Source: Uloborus plumipes (Eukaryota > Arthropoda > Arachnida > Araneae > Uloboridae). Taken from it: a stretch of DNA of 64,000 bases. The translations under genes and the position numbers were made by a program. The stretch spans positions 62,001 to 126,000 of the forward strand of contig JAXGGA010002163.1 in the NCBI GenBank assembly GCA_038373865.1. Reading direction: 5' to 3'. Below are positions 49,301 to 56,400 of this stretch, in pieces; the first letter of the stretch is position 1, and each line of letters opens with the position of its first letter. The notes under the pieces were generated by a model that made no database searches, was not told the origin of the DNA, and saw nothing but the letters and a program-made list of their open reading frames with translations.

Positions 49301-50462
49301 TAAATCCTTGTTTCTTTATACTTAAGTGTTTTAAATACCGGCAATACATAAGCTATATGTTAAAAATAATTAATAAACAGTCAAAGTGTTTTTTATTTGA
49401 ACTCTAGTAAAAAAAATTTTAATGAACTATTTGAATTTGAGGAATAATTGCCTAAATATATGAAGAATTATTTGCCTATGCAATACCTCTCTACTTTCAT
49501 ATTATTAAGCTAATGATATTAACATGGCATTATTGAACAAATCAGCTGAGTGTTAACTTATAAAATAAAACTATGATTTAATTATTTGTTTGAAATGTAA
49601 TGTAATATAATATTTTTTTCATTTTTTAAAGATGAAATTACCCGCTTCTGTGGGACAAAAGAAAGCTAAAGCTATTGAGCAGTTGCTTAAAGATTTTGAT
49701 TTAGGTAATATTCTTTCTCTTCTTCTCAAAATATGTACTTCAAATTGTTTGATGTAATGAAAATATTTTCCTCCTTCCCCCTTTTTTTGGCTGTTTTTAA
49801 ACGCCTTACATTTAAAAAAATTTAATAGTATGTTGAACTTGTAAACAAGCTACTTTATAGTACATTTTATGAAAAATAATGTCTGTAGAAAAAATGCAGT
49901 AATTTTTTTTTTTAAATCATGCTCCTTTATAACTCTATGTGAGGCAATCAAAATACCCACGCTTTTTAATAAAAAGTGTTACATCCATAGAGAACTTACT
50001 TTTAAGTTATACATGTTGACAAGAAAGAGTTGATTGTATAGAGTTCATTTATTTTTTGTTTAGTTTTGGGAATTCATGATGCATCATTTTAAATATAATT
50101 AAGTAAAATATCACTTTTTCATATACTTATTAAATAATATGAAAATGAATAAGTTGTTGAAAAAATGTTACTTTCAAACTTAATAGTCATATCATGCAAG
50201 AATAATTACTTTCAACATTTTATTTATTTATTTTGTTTTGTTTTTTATAGAAACAAATCCTATTCCTACAGAAGAAATATGCACAAATTTTAATGAACTG
50301 CGCAGTGATATGGTTCTTCTGTATGAACTAGAATTAGCTTTAGCTAATTGTGAATTTGAACTTCAGACATTAAGACATCAGAGTGAAGCTATAGCATTAG
50401 AAAAGGGAAAAGATCACCATGATATTGTATCAACTTTAATGGGGCCTCAGAATAAAAACTGA
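16293..50462 (+). CDS. DMAP1: DMAP1, DNMT1-associated protein 1 (ten coding exons)
   Basis: DMAP1 is a nuclear scaffold subunit of the NuA4/TIP60 histone acetyltransferase and SRCAP/SWR1 chromatin remodelling complexes; in vertebrates it also binds DNMT1. Exons: 16293-16379, 16786-16871, 18238-18358, 20335-20409, 39203-39421, 41831-41938, 43378-43572, 46617-46685, 49632-49704, 50251-50462. They join in frame to 1245 nt, 414 residues plus TGA. Family hallmarks in order: TFKRPEGMHRE (about 38-48), KRVRPWKWMPF (about 80-92), a SANT/Myb-like domain at about 125-195 with TDHLFDLCQRFDLRF and IEDLKERYYNIC, RRRKEQLIKLYDRTPEQ (about 216-232), a basic coiled coil with KKEREKKTQDLQKLITAAD, SVGQKK, and FNELRSDMVLLYELE near the end. 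The protein lacks the Ala/Pro-rich tail of the human protein (about 467 aa from memory). The start follows a splice acceptor directly. No frameshift was seen. Confidence 0.95.
16786..16871 (+). CDS. DMAP1: DMAP1 coding exon 2
   Basis: Acceptor TTTCAG, then KKKKLSEATFKRPEGMHREL and the family motif ALLYSDN. It ends with two bases of a split lysine codon before GTAAGA. Confidence 0.95.
16975..17753. mobile_element. Old hAT-like insertion in intron 2
   Basis: The left end CAGGGCCCAGGGCTG and the right end ACGGCCCTG are roughly inverted. The flanking octamers atgaaaac and attagaac agree at six of eight positions, as in an old 8-bp duplication. No coding region. The rest of intron 2 is plain AT-rich sequence. 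Confidence 0.4.
18238..18358 (+). CDS. DMAP1: DMAP1 coding exon 3
   Basis: Starts with the last base of the split lysine codon after ATTTCAG and encodes DNPPVFITDNGQGY... to KRVRPWKWMPFNNPGRK. Ends AAG|GTAAAT, phase 0. Confidence 0.95.
18410..18640 (-). pseudogene. LINE (CR1-like) 3' relic in intron 3
   Basis: On the minus strand, broken frames give RVVGTWNSLLEEAHEQ and RVTDLHWG. These resemble the end of CR1/jockey-type reverse transcriptase ORFs (the family's 'R.V..WNSLP..V' pattern). Several stops are present. Too short for subfamily assignment. Confidence 0.45.
18857..20076 (+). mobile_element. Tc1/mariner DD36E-type element, copy 1 (broken)
   Basis: Inverted ends CACTGAAGTGACAAAAGTCA / TGACTTTTGTCACTTCAGTG with TA on both sides (18855-18856, 20077-20078). 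It is 1220 bp, two bases longer than the almost identical copy at 40219-41436. The two extra bases are single A insertions that break the transposase frame. It sits in DMAP1 intron 3 in the gene's orientation. Confidence 0.95.
19000..20045 (+). pseudogene. Tc1-like transposase with two 1-bp frameshifts
   Basis: The sequence is nearly identical to the intact transposase at 40362-41405. One extra A near 19018-19020 (GTGAAATTAAC) separates the ATG from the main frame. A second near 19948-19951 (CTCAAATATTCC) throws the last 30 or so codons out of frame. Between them the 322-residue open frame keeps the HTH region, WSDESRF, FMDDNAPCH and SPDMNPIEHLW. Both lesions lengthen A-runs, so recent decay or a sequencing error are both possible. 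Confidence 0.9.
20335..20409 (+). CDS. DMAP1: DMAP1 coding exon 4
   Basis: A long T tract ends in TTAG, then DGAVFYHWRRVEDEGEEYAF... to FNK, ending AAA|GTAAAT in phase 0. The intron that follows is 18.8 kb. Confidence 0.95.
20507..21335 (+). repeat. Left long inverted repeat with 156-bp units
   Basis: Units start with AGGTCATAT(C/G)TCCGGA at about 20881, 21037 and 21193, giving an equal spacing of 156 bp. Each unit holds CAACTAAGAACTGC or a variant and a conserved 'acaacatcata' word. Confidence 0.85.
21411..21786 (+). pseudogene. Transposon protein relic with SHGKNACDGVGG motif
   Basis: The open stretch reads CYHKEDHDMAAEWHFFATSH, then GKNACDGVGGTIKRLAIRAS and QILNAHDLFQFASQNI. After a one-base frame change near 21600 it continues FVTAVEVVAKEDFLKQRYE and ends VFEKPFVV before a stop. 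I recall the 'HGK.ACDG.GG..KR' pattern from uncharacterised proteins of repetitive elements in many invertebrates, but cannot tie it to a named transposase family. It lies just inside the left long inverted repeat, so it is probably the remains of that element's own gene. The 5' part is missing. Confidence 0.6.
21787..22494. other. Interior of the 8.6-kb element, possible nested end
   Basis: Starts with TCAACACTCGCGGTCGCC and repeated GTCGCCAA words. Its CAACACTC start recurs inverted at 27803-27812 (GAGTGTTG). These may be the two ends of another nested transposon of about 6 kb, but no target duplication matched. Confidence 0.3.
22495..23420 (+). repeat. Four-unit degenerate tandem repeat with CACGTG
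   Basis: Four related units of about 210-240 bp share the order: (C)ACGTG, 'cgccgaaa...gcg', 'tttgagat..tcaatctttttacatcctgataat', 'ggaa.tttgaggc', 'ttatctgctaccgtaactcggctcatttt'. Units anchor at about 22520, 22729, 22959 and 23195. CACGTG is present at 22520, 22729, 22927 and 23195. No frame runs through them. Confidence 0.65.
24780..25029. mobile_element. Tigger/pogo-like fragment
   Basis: The right end (GAGCTATTGAGACTTGACTG followed by TA at about 25026) is a variant of the CAGTCAA.TCTC.ATA.CTC terminus seen at 8841. Words such as 'tcgagtttcgataactt' lie to the left. No clean left end. Confidence 0.4.
25580..26130. repeat. Repeat with GTCCACTCTGTTACA words
   Basis: GTCCACTCTGTTACA occurs at about 25592 and 25770, with a variant GTCTCCTCTGTTACA near 25921. 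It ends GGCTGGAATAACCC near 26125. On the minus strand this reads GGGTTATTCC...TGTAACAGAGTGGAC, similar in plan to the repeat at 9731-10150. Probably a relic of the same broad family inside the 3.3-kb hAT. Confidence 0.4.
28245..29080 (-). repeat. Right long inverted repeat of the 8.6-kb element
   Basis: Reverse complement of 20507-21335. The three GGTAGTCCGGAGATATGACC-type unit starts, the 'aaaatgaggaagtta' block and the terminal CGATTTGACGTGGAATGA are all present in mirrored order. Confidence 0.85.
29081..30431. other. DMAP1 intron 4, plain stretch
   Basis: AT-rich intron sequence with a short TG run near 29269. No coding signal, tRNA-like or transposon boundary recognised. Confidence 0.5.
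30432..31847 (+). mobile_element. Tc1-like element, second family
   Basis: Inverted ends CACTGCTCGACATTGAAAAT / ATTTTCAATGTCGAGCAGTG extend for about 50 bp (through the TTGGTGTTGCATT region). TA lies on both sides (30430-30431, 31848-31849). It is 1416 bp with one transposase gene on the + strand, broken by a frameshift. The terminal repeats are unrelated to the DD36E-type pair at 18857 and 40219. Confidence 0.95.
30675..31702 (+). pseudogene. Tc1-like transposase, frameshifted, altered catalytic site
   Basis: Starts MPCRPQRRHFQRIDDFTRGM with an HTH region (IRQIAADTHMDASTVHRL) and a second DNA-binding half. The first catalytic aspartate is in FSDESRF. The frame is lost near 31257, where the sequence behaves as if one base is missing before IMVWG; the rest continues from there to SGPTSY and TGA at 31702. 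The second catalytic site reads FQQGNTRPH, glycine where the family has aspartate. The glutamate in SPDLSPIEHVWD follows 32 residues after that position, by my count. Both faults make the copy inactive. Confidence 0.9.
32319..33495 (-). repeat. Copia 3' LTR
   Basis: 1177 bp, same as 37746-38929 apart from scattered substitutions and small indels, for example in A- and T-runs near the inner end. LTR ends in the window's + sense: TGTTAACTTATGCTAAC ... CATGCTAACA. Confidence 0.95.
33496..33520 (-). other. Polypurine tract
   Basis: On the minus strand, a purine run CAAGAGGGGGGAACT stands directly before the 3' LTR, as needed for plus-strand priming of an LTR retrotransposon. Confidence 0.7.
33585..37684 (-). 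pseudogene. Copia gag-pol polyprotein, disrupted
   Basis: Begins with MDKDYRNIEKLGSHNWASW at 37684, then a frameshift and an in-frame TAG near 37557. Next come gag (to about 37000), a zinc knuckle CHYCKKKGHIASRC and a protease region reading WIFYSGSTAHFC, where the family has an aspartate before SG. A stop lies near 36577. Then a pre-integrase LWHKRFAHIN motif, integrase core (HMDLAGPF, SDNGREF, QQNGVAERYNRTIEDAIR), a stop near 35576, reverse transcriptase (QIDIKNAYLYADLEEHI, LLIYVDDIIIL), a frame change near 34514, and RNase H (FSDSDFAS, LSTMEAEYISL, KHIDVRYHFV) to a TAA at 33585. At least five breaks make it non-functional as read. Confidence 0.93.
37715..37745 (-). other. Primer-binding-like site
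   Basis: Directly inside the 5' LTR the minus strand reads AGTGGTAGCAGACCG. The TGGTAGCAGA start is of the kind many copia elements use for initiator-tRNA priming. The match is by eye only. Confidence 0.5.
37746..38929 (-). repeat. Copia 5' LTR
   Basis: 1184 bp, direct repeat of 32319-33495. It ends CATGCTAACA followed by the target duplication tttta. Confidence 0.95.
39203..39421 (+). CDS. DMAP1: DMAP1 coding exon 5 (SANT domain)
   Basis: Acceptor GTTTCAG, 73 codons from SVLIPEYTDDEYVQHLQ to NTLAK, ending AAA|GTGAGT. It carries most of the SANT/Myb-like domain, with conserved aromatic residues W144, F153 and W170 and the ERYYNIC helix. Confidence 0.97.
39590..40045 (+). pseudogene. LINE (CR1-like) reverse transcriptase C-terminal relic
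   Basis: Broken frames give FWSPFFKNDINLI, RVQRRATKLVK, SKRGYNLNI and, after a shift, GHCLVLFKPL...ETNYFNKIEIIWNSLLKA and MDSFK. This is the order found at the end of CR1/jockey-type ORF2 proteins (WSP..K.DI..IE.VQRRATK ... FFSNR....WNSLP......SFK). Stops at several places show decay. It is on the same strand as DMAP1. Confidence 0.7.
40219..41436 (+). mobile_element. Tc1/mariner DD36E-type element, copy 2 (intact)
   Basis: Inverted ends CACTGAAGTGACAAAAGTCA / TGACTTTTGTCACTTCAGTG, TA on both sides (40217-40218, 41437-41438), 1218 bp. It differs from copy 1 (18857-20076) by only a handful of bases. It lies in DMAP1 intron 5 in gene orientation. The short distance between near-identical copies suggests recent movement, possibly local. 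Confidence 0.97.
40362..41405 (+). CDS. Tc1/mariner transposase, intact, DD36E-type
   Basis: Cuts and pastes its own element at TA sites. 347 residues from the ATG at 40362 (a GTG just upstream is not needed) to TAA. The N-terminal half has a paired-like two-part HTH: MGHAISEIVREFNIPRSTVS near 22-41, then a GRPPALKDRDRRRLQ linker and a second HTH. The catalytic triad reads WSDESRF (D156), FMDDNAPCH (D247) and SPDMNPIEHLW (E284). I count 36 residues between the second D and the E, where classic Tc1 has 34; DD36E is known to me as the Incomer lineage. No frame break or missing motif was seen, so it could be active. Confidence 0.95.
   Translation: MMTARRELTDFERGMLVGARRMGHAISEIVREFNIPRSTVSRVCREYEISGITSHHGQRSGRPPALKDRDRRRLQRVVNSNRQATLRQITVEINVGRTMDVSARTVRRNLDFLGYSSRRPTRVPLLTERHRLQRLSWAREHIGWSLDEWKTVAWSDESRFQLVRADGRVRVWRRPHEAMDPNCQQGTVQAGGGSVMVWAVFSWHGLGPLVRLDRTLTGNAYVQLLGDHLQPFMDFMYPNNDGIFMDDNAPCHRATTVRNWFEENSGQFQRMIWPPRSPDMNPIEHLWDTIERSVRAQNPAPSTLSQLWTSIETAWLNIPAEDFQRLVESMPRRVVALRRAKGGPTRY
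41831..41938 (+). CDS. DMAP1: DMAP1 coding exon 6
   Basis: VRAVGSVEPKLITYDADHER...RKEQLIKLYDRTPEQ, 36 codons, ending CAG|GTAATT in phase 0. Confidence 0.97.
42653..42977. mobile_element. Tigger/pogo-like MITE in intron 6
   Basis: Left end CAGTAAATTCCCGATTATCC and right end GATAATCAGGAGTTTATTG are inverted. TA follows the right end. 325 bp with internal 'ggataatc'/'catggat' words and no coding. The rest of intron 6 (41939-43377) has a C/G-run fragment near 43200-43310 and no gene. Confidence 0.65.
43378..43572 (+). CDS. DMAP1: DMAP1 coding exon 7 (basic coiled coil)
   Basis: Acceptor TTTAAG, 65 codons VEEEQTLINELRKIELRKKE...TQDLQKLITAADSSQG...KAENA, ending GCT|GTAAGT. Highly charged heptad-rich helix, strongly conserved in the family. 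Confidence 0.97.
43703..43770 (+). repeat. 31-bp near-perfect hairpin in intron 7
   Basis: TTTGATATTGTTACTATTAC... pairs with ...CAGTAACGATATCAAA over about 31 bp with four mismatches and a 6-nt loop. The loop is short for a microRNA precursor. A tiny MITE or a foldback remnant is as likely. Confidence 0.55.
43771..45642. other. DMAP1 intron 7, left part
   Basis: AT-rich sequence with an A-run near 44396. No coding region or element boundary recognised. Confidence 0.5.
45643..46297. mobile_element. 655-bp GC-rich MITE-like insertion in intron 7
   Basis: Ends CAATAGGGTAGTT and AACTACCCTATTG are exact 13-bp inverted repeats. The centre (about 45775-46170) has high GC and CpG content for this window, with several TGACGTCA/TGACGT(A/C) words. 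No frame is coding and no target duplication is clear. It is unlike the surrounding AT-rich intron. Confidence 0.65.
46617..46685 (+). CDS. DMAP1: DMAP1 coding exon 8
   Basis: SVDSAGIKFADFKGSGVTVR and SQR, matching the family motif AGIKFPDFKSAGVTLRSQR. Ends AGG|GTAATT, phase 0. Confidence 0.96.
47462..48022 (-). mobile_element. tRNA-derived SINE (family A), split copy
   Basis: On the minus strand it starts GTGTGGGCCGCGTTCG, has a box A-like TCCGATCGGTAAATCG and a diverged box B, and then the same body as the clean copy at 61246-61542 (AAACGATACCTCTGGGGG, TTGAACCAG, TAAC/AAACC..). It is interrupted by a second SINE at 47700-47927. Diverged relative to the 61-kb copy. Confidence 0.75.
47700..47927 (-). 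mobile_element. tRNA-derived SINE (family B) nested in family A
   Basis: The minus strand starts GGGGTCTCAGTGGCCGAGCG, with box A (TGGCCGAGCGGTCTAAGG) and box B (GGGTTGAACTCCC) in tRNA-Ser/Leu-like style, and ends in an AACGAACGAA tail. The exact 12-bp duplication gatctttgatcg flanks it (47688-47699, 47928-47939). Both flanks continue the family A SINE. Confidence 0.85.
48080..49112 (+). repeat. Two ~345-bp direct copies of an RTE-like 3' tail
   Basis: The segments 48080-48427 and 48769-49112 are related copies in the same direction, separated by about 340 bp of unrelated sequence. Shared words include GCTGATGTGATTAA, GGTTGCTATGAAAC, CGGGGTTTTTTGTGAAAAC, GTTTTCGAGATCCGAAATAT and AAGAATTGCTCGT, ending AAAGATATTAGATA. 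The (TA)n-acaagaattgctcgt ending is what I associate with RTE-type non-LTR 3' ends, but no ORF is left to prove it. Confidence 0.6.
49632..49704 (+). CDS. DMAP1: DMAP1 coding exon 9
   Basis: Acceptor TTTAAAG, then MKLPASVGQKKAKAIEQLLK and DFDL plus one base of a split glutamate codon before GTAATA. Confidence 0.96.
50251..50462 (+). CDS. DMAP1: DMAP1 coding exon 10 (C-terminus)
   Basis: Acceptor TTATAG. Completes E345, then TNPIPTEEICTNFNELRSDM and LLYELELALANCEFELQTLR to GPQNKN and TGA. The end comes shortly after the conserved helix, so the variable tail of vertebrate DMAP1 is absent. Confidence 0.96.
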
Positions 50463-50953
50463 AATTTGACTTTTGTTTTCAACAAGCTGATTGTTTCCTG
50501 CAAAAAGCAGTGTTAGAAATATGCGGTCGTTAGCTGTATTTTACAAGGGGAAATTTTGATTTGATGCCTAGATGGAAAGCTAGGTATCAAATTGGATGCC
50601 TAAAGTTTTGGACAATATTGAAGCTATCTCCCCCCACCTCCCTGACTCATCGTGACTATGACATTAAGGATAAATTTGTAAAAGTAATTTAAAAATGCAA
50701 GTAATTTTGTCTTTCTAAATTCATTCTCTTTCATACATCTTGTTTTTTTATTCTAATACATACATTTTTGATTTCTTAAAAATGGCACCTAAGTTTATTT
50801 TGATACTTAAAAACTTTTATCTTGATGCCTAGACTTAAATGCTTATTTCTAACACTGGTAAAAAGTTAAATCATTTCACAATGTTTTAATTGATCATTGC
50901 ATTTGTACTTTCCCTGCAAAAAGATAAAAATGTACTTGTGTGTAAAATTTGTA

Positions 50954-51099
50954 AATAAAATTGTTTCTAAAACCCCTTTAGAAAAGAATAATTGTTGATG
51001 CTTTTTCTGTTCAAGAGTCCACATTATACATACATTCAGTAGTTTTGTCTTAACACAGTGTTTGAAGTTGTCTTAGTTCTTGTGAATTGTCCTAATAAA
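50954..51099 (+). terminator. DMAP1: DMAP1 polyadenylation signals
   Basis: AATAAA occurs at 50954-50959 and at 51094-51099, about 490 and 630 bp after the stop codon. Either would give an ordinary 3' UTR. Confidence 0.55.
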
Positions 51100-51338
51100 A
51101 TAGTTTCTATTTTATTATTTCTGTATACAAATATGTCCTAGATTGGATCTACAAAAAATGGTAGTGCTTAGATGGGTGCTGCTCCTTGTTCCTTTTAAAT
51201 AAATATTTAATGTGCCCAGCCCTGTATCCCCCCCCCCCCCATGTCCCTTTGAAGTTTTTAATTTTATTTTCCGAAATGCTTGGCTTGGACAAATGATTTC
51301 CTCTCTTTCTTTATCCATTAAAACTTAATTTGAATATA

Positions 51339-52260
51339 CTGTGTTGGCCAGAATGGATGACTCTTGACAAAAAACTGTGATGTTTATAAATGTACAAAAA
51401 AATTGTATTGAACCATTTATTTTGTGGGAAATATCAATAGAAAGGGTTCAATATTTAATGTGAAACCTTTTTTTATCCAATACAGCTTGGATACAATCAG
51501 GCATGGAAATACATAATTTTTCACAATTGTCTGTTGTAATTTCTATAATCGGTGCTTTTTTTATAGTTTCTTGTGAGTTCAAAAATGATGTGAAGTTACA
51601 CAAGGCAACTTGGCGCTTTAAAATTACCTAACTGATTGGGTTTAAATCCGGGGAGTTACTCGCTACAGGCCTTAGGATCTGAAACCCCTTCTTTGCAATG
51701 GCAAGGTGCTCCATCATGTTGGAAGTGTGTGTACTGGTTGATATTCATGAACGTTGGTAATTTCTCTTTTAGCACATCGAGATAAACAATTGTGCTAAAA
51801 GAGAAGAAACCAAAGTTTATGAATATCAACCAGTGCACACATTTCCAATATGATGGAGCATCTTGCCATTGCAAAGATTGGGTTTCAGATCTTTGGGCCG
51901 TGGCTCGAGATTTCCCGGATCTAAACCCTATCGAGAACTGAAGGGTAAATTTAAAGCGCAAAGTTGCTGAGCGTAACTCCACTTCACTTTTGGACTTAAG
52001 AGAAACTATAAAATAAGCATGGATTATAGAAATCATACCAGATTATTATGAAAATTCTAGATTTCTATGCCTGATTGTATTCAAACTGTGTTGAAAAAAA
52101 GTTTCAACATTAAATATTGAACCCTTTCTCAGTAATGTATTTATACTGCGCTTATATAACTAAAAAAAATAATAATTCTCACAAAATTAATACTTGGTTA
52201 AATGCAATTATTCTTCTGCATTCATAAACATCGCAGAATCATCCATTCTGACCAGTACTG
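51339..52260. mobile_element. Palindromic Tc1/mariner relic (inverted dimer)
   Basis: Ends CTGTGTTGGCCAGAATGG and CCATTCTGACCAGTACTG are inverted. A second mirrored block is at 51440-51475 and 52092-52130 (GGGTTCAATATTTAATG). The centre encodes the same transposase core twice in opposite directions: minus strand FMNINQYTHFQHDGAPCH (about 51700-51760) and plus strand FMNINQCTHFQYDGAS followed by FPDLNPIEN (about 51820-51940). Both are full of breaks. The whole reads as a head-to-head fusion of two decayed copies. Confidence 0.75.
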
Positions 52261-53209
52261 TCCATCTTTTTTTTTTTTCAGTTTTTAGCACAATTTTTAA
52301 AACTAAACATTTAAAGCTTTTGAGTTTTATGTATACAAAAACTAAACTTAGTAACAGAACAGCGCATAGGAACTAAGTGCCCATCTTAGTCCTTGACCAA
52401 GGGCTCAATGGCTGTATGGGCTCATGCTCTGGTGCTGGAGTTCGTCTTTAGAAGTATTTTGAAAATGAAGCTCTTGAAATGCAATTGTAGGTCATCTTTG
52501 ATGAAACTAGGGGAAGGAATGAAATCCAAAACACTAAACCGAAGTTTTTCGAAATGAAAATTCCAGATACACAATTTTTAGACTACATCTTTGATGTTAA
52601 AGAGGGGGAAGATTTAGAGAAGTAATAAGAGTCGTAATATTTGTTTTCTAAAAGAGAAAATTGATATGTTTTGAATGACTGTCAGAGAAGAAAGATTATG
52701 AAGTCGTTAACTAAAGATGTAGAAGTTTGAGAGCCCTTCAAAATATTTTTCTAAATGGAGTAGGATTGTAGGAGTTTTAAAGGAGCGTATGAACCCTTGA
52801 GTGTGTTTGAAGTTGAACATTTTGGCTTTCATATTATTATAGATTTTTTTTTCCTCCAAAAAACGCAAAACATTCATAGTTACCAAAATATGTTTTATCC
52901 TTGCTGTAGAGAACTATTCAATTTTATATAGCCAATGAACTTTTCATAAAATTTTAAAAGACTTGTTTCTCCTTCAATAATTTTCCATTTGCAAAATTTT
53001 ACTTTTTCACACAGATTTCAAGCAAAAAAAACTTTCAAATAATATATGATAATTTTCTTTTTTCTTTGAATAAAAAAATAATTTGGTAATTGATAACATA
53101 ATGCATAACTGAGACAAAGTTTAAATAAATTAATAACTGAGACAAAGTTTTTTGAGAATATTTTATAGCACAAAAAATGTATCTTTATGATCATAATAAT
53201 ACTTTCTCA
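52261..53209. other. Intergenic stretch between DMAP1 and NIF3L1
   Basis: AT-rich sequence with no supported gene or element. The two genes are convergent here. Confidence 0.5.
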
Positions 53210-53219
53210 TTTATTTACA

Positions 53220-53485
53220 TTAGACGATTGAAATAGGATCTTTATCAACAGAAGATGTTATGAGATTAATTCCTTTTAATTTAGGTCTTAAAACATCTAT
53301 TAACGTAGGTAAATAACCTCTTTCACTATTACTATGTTCTGATAGAATGACACTAATATTTTTATGATGAGTATCTAAAAGATCATGGTGAGACATTTCT
53401 CCAGTTATATACAAATCAGCAATGACACCTTTTAAAATGCTAGATCCAGAACCAGCACATACGGCCACAGTAGATATTTCTGTAT
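53220..53485 (-). CDS. NIF3L1: NIF3L1 last coding exon
   Basis: Acceptor CTTTTACAG (53486-53494). Starts with two bases completing a split aspartate codon and ends ...SSVDKDPISIV, TAA at 53220-53222. 87 full codons with no breaks. Confidence 0.93.
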
Positions 53486-56400
53486 CTGTAAAAGAAAAAA
53501 ATCTTTTCATTCATTTTTTTCTAGCATCAGGAGTTTGAAGGTTAAAAAATAAATGCATAAAATGCCATTTAATTTTTTAATGTGAAAATATGAAGAAACA
53601 CATTATGATTAATTTCATATAAAAATAAATTCATCCTGAAAGTTGTACAATGAAAAAAAAAAAGGCTGAACTGGTTTTTCAAAATAAAAAAAGCTAAACT
53701 TATCTGCTTTAGACCTCAAGTATCAAAGCAAGTAGGGTCATTCCATGTCCAGTGATCCAACGTTTTTTCCCTCACATTTTAGTATTTCTTTGAAATTTGG
53801 CTCATTAATTGTACCTTTCAAGGAAATCAAAAGCCCCAATTTTTAGAATTTTATCTCTTATTTTTTTATTTATAAGAGTTTTATTTTTGAAAAAACGCTC
53901 TCTTTTTCATGGATGCTTGAACATAAAATGGACCATAACTCAGCAGCAAATATAGCAGAACGATTTGGTAAATGGTATTTTAAAGTACATTAGTTGCTGT
54001 TTAATCTGATATGCATCATGACGAATTTTCTAAAAAAATTATTTAAAAAAATGAAGTTTAAATTTAAAATTTAAATTTCTCGAAAATGTTTGTGTATTTT
54101 ACCTTTGTTTGTGCAAAATTTTAAGTTGGAATCTCAATGAAATCATATTTTTATGAATTTTTTAATTGAATTTGACAGGAAAAAAATAATATTTTTCAGA
54201 TTCTATTTATTTAAATATGAAGTTCTCTAGCTGGTGATAGTCCAAAAAGGAGGAAGTAAAGATGAATACGCTTGAAGTGAGCTGGCATGAACTTGTGGAT
54301 AGGTCACCCCTCCCCCCCTCCTCGGCACAACCACTTTTTTTTCTTTTCAAAACTGCTGAAAATGTAAAAAACTAAAAAAAAAATCTTTGAAACAAAATGA
54401 ATAGTGAACTTACTTAAGTTGGTAAATGTTCTTCGTTATAATAAGAGGAAGTACCCCCCCCCCCCCCACCTAAATATATCATTAACACCATACTAATATG
54501 ACGCCTCACCTGGGGATTGAAATGAGGATTATTTTTACCCTTTAAAGTTTTTTTTTTTTTTTTTCAGACGATGTGTTTCTTTTTCGATTTGAACTTCACA
54601 AAGTGTAGGGGAGACCGGGGCACGTTTACGCCGATTTTTTTCCGCGAATTTTCTAATTTTTATGTTTCAATTTAGGAAATTTCAAACGTTACATTCTTAT
54701 TAAGCATTTAACGAAGTTTAAATGTATGCATTCAGTTTTCGCCTTGTGTTTGTATTTGAGCGTTGAAAAAATAATATTTAGAACAAAGTCTGTTGCGTAA
54801 ACGTGCCCCGTATCGGGGCAAGTTTACGCATTAGGCGGGGCACGTTTACGCATCGACATCGGGGCACGTTTACGCAACTTCGGGGCACGTTTACGTAATT
54901 CGCGGCACGTTTACGCAATTTGGGGCACGTTTACGCATCGACATCGGGGCACTTTTACGCATTAAGGGGCACGTTATTAGAGTGCCAAGTATTGAGAGAA
55001 ATGAATTTTTAATTAATTTAAAATGTTTTATTTATAACTTCATGCACTGTTTGAAAATAAAAAATAAAGATAATTTATAAATATTTTTTAGATTGCCAAT
55101 TAACAACTGAAACTACTTAGTCATTTTAACCATCAAGTTTTTACTAACGAAAAATAAAGAAAATTAATAAAAGAACATTTTGTATGATGAACTGAAAACA
55201 TTGGGCTTATTGCCGATTAAAATAGAGAATGATTCTGATGACGAAGTGATGAAGAAAATAACTAAGTAGTTTCAGTTGTTAATTTTTGCAGAGGGTGCCA
55301 ACGCCAACTGTTCCTTTTTGGCATTTTTTGGTTTAATTCTTTTTCCTTTGCTATCTTTTTGTTCTGCTTCCACAGAAACTAGTAAATTTTTAAGTAGTTT
55401 CTTGTTTTTGTTTTGTTGTGAAATAATGTTTTTCTTTTCTGCTTCTAACTGCTCTTGTCTGAGAGCTTCTTTAACTGGAGAATCAGTTAGGATTGCGGAC
55501 TTCTCTTTCGAGCCAATGTTGCCTCTGCCATGGCTACCTGCGATACTTAAGCGGCTAGCCAGACGCGCCGGAGAACAAAGGAAATCTCGTACAAGGCGAA
55601 GTTACCGTTGTCGCCGCTTGTGGTGCTGATCTCCTAGGGTTGGTTTGCGCGTATTTCTGTTATAACAATCTAGAATTCGCTTTGCTTTTCAGTGAGAACC
55701 GTGTTATTTCTTTCAAGTGAGTTTTCTGTTCATGCATTATTCATCGAAGCACATCCCACGATACTTGATTGCACATTAATTTCATGTGTTCTTTTCTTTT
55801 TTTTTTGTGAATGTTGTTTTAGAGTGTCTATTGCAAAGTATTAATGAAAATCATTTTCATTCTTTTCGCAGGCACTTTTTTTTGTATTTTAGTTTGCAAT
55901 TTAATTCGCGACTGGTACTGGCGCTATAAGAACGTTGGTGTACTCATTGTCTTCACTTAAAAAAAATCTGAATCTGAAAAGTTTAAATTCATTTATATAT
56001 TCATTATATTATCTTATTAAACTTTTTTTTTTAAATTTTTTCTTTATTTATTTTTTGCGATTCGTTAATTTTCTGTCAAATACAAAATTTTAACAGGAAA
56101 GCAATTTGAATTGATTGGGGGGGGGGGGAATGAATTATTTGGCTGAGCTGCACATGCTAAGATCTCTATCTGTCCTTCTTCTTTCTTTTATTTTTCCTTC
56201 GTTCTCGGGCTATTTTCGTGGCACAAGGTTTTTCATTGGTTATTGCTTTCATTTTTATATTGCATGATTATTTGAATATATTTCACCCTAAAAAAAATAA
56301 ATAAATAAAAAATAAAATAAAATTTTCTTAAACATATGAGGAATTAAAATACAGAAGCGCCGAAGAAAACGTAAAAGTTCAATTAAAATACAGTTTTGTA

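Noticed and set aside
54608..54980. CRISPR-like or satellite array of 15-bp words
   Set aside because: Spacers are very short and variable and the array is tied to the inverted ends of a transposon.
55276..55629. 117-codon plus-strand frame with hydrophobic stretches resembling a membrane protein
   Set aside because: It is antisense to the lysine-rich tail of the pogo-like transposase relic and crosses the border of the nested element at 55529.
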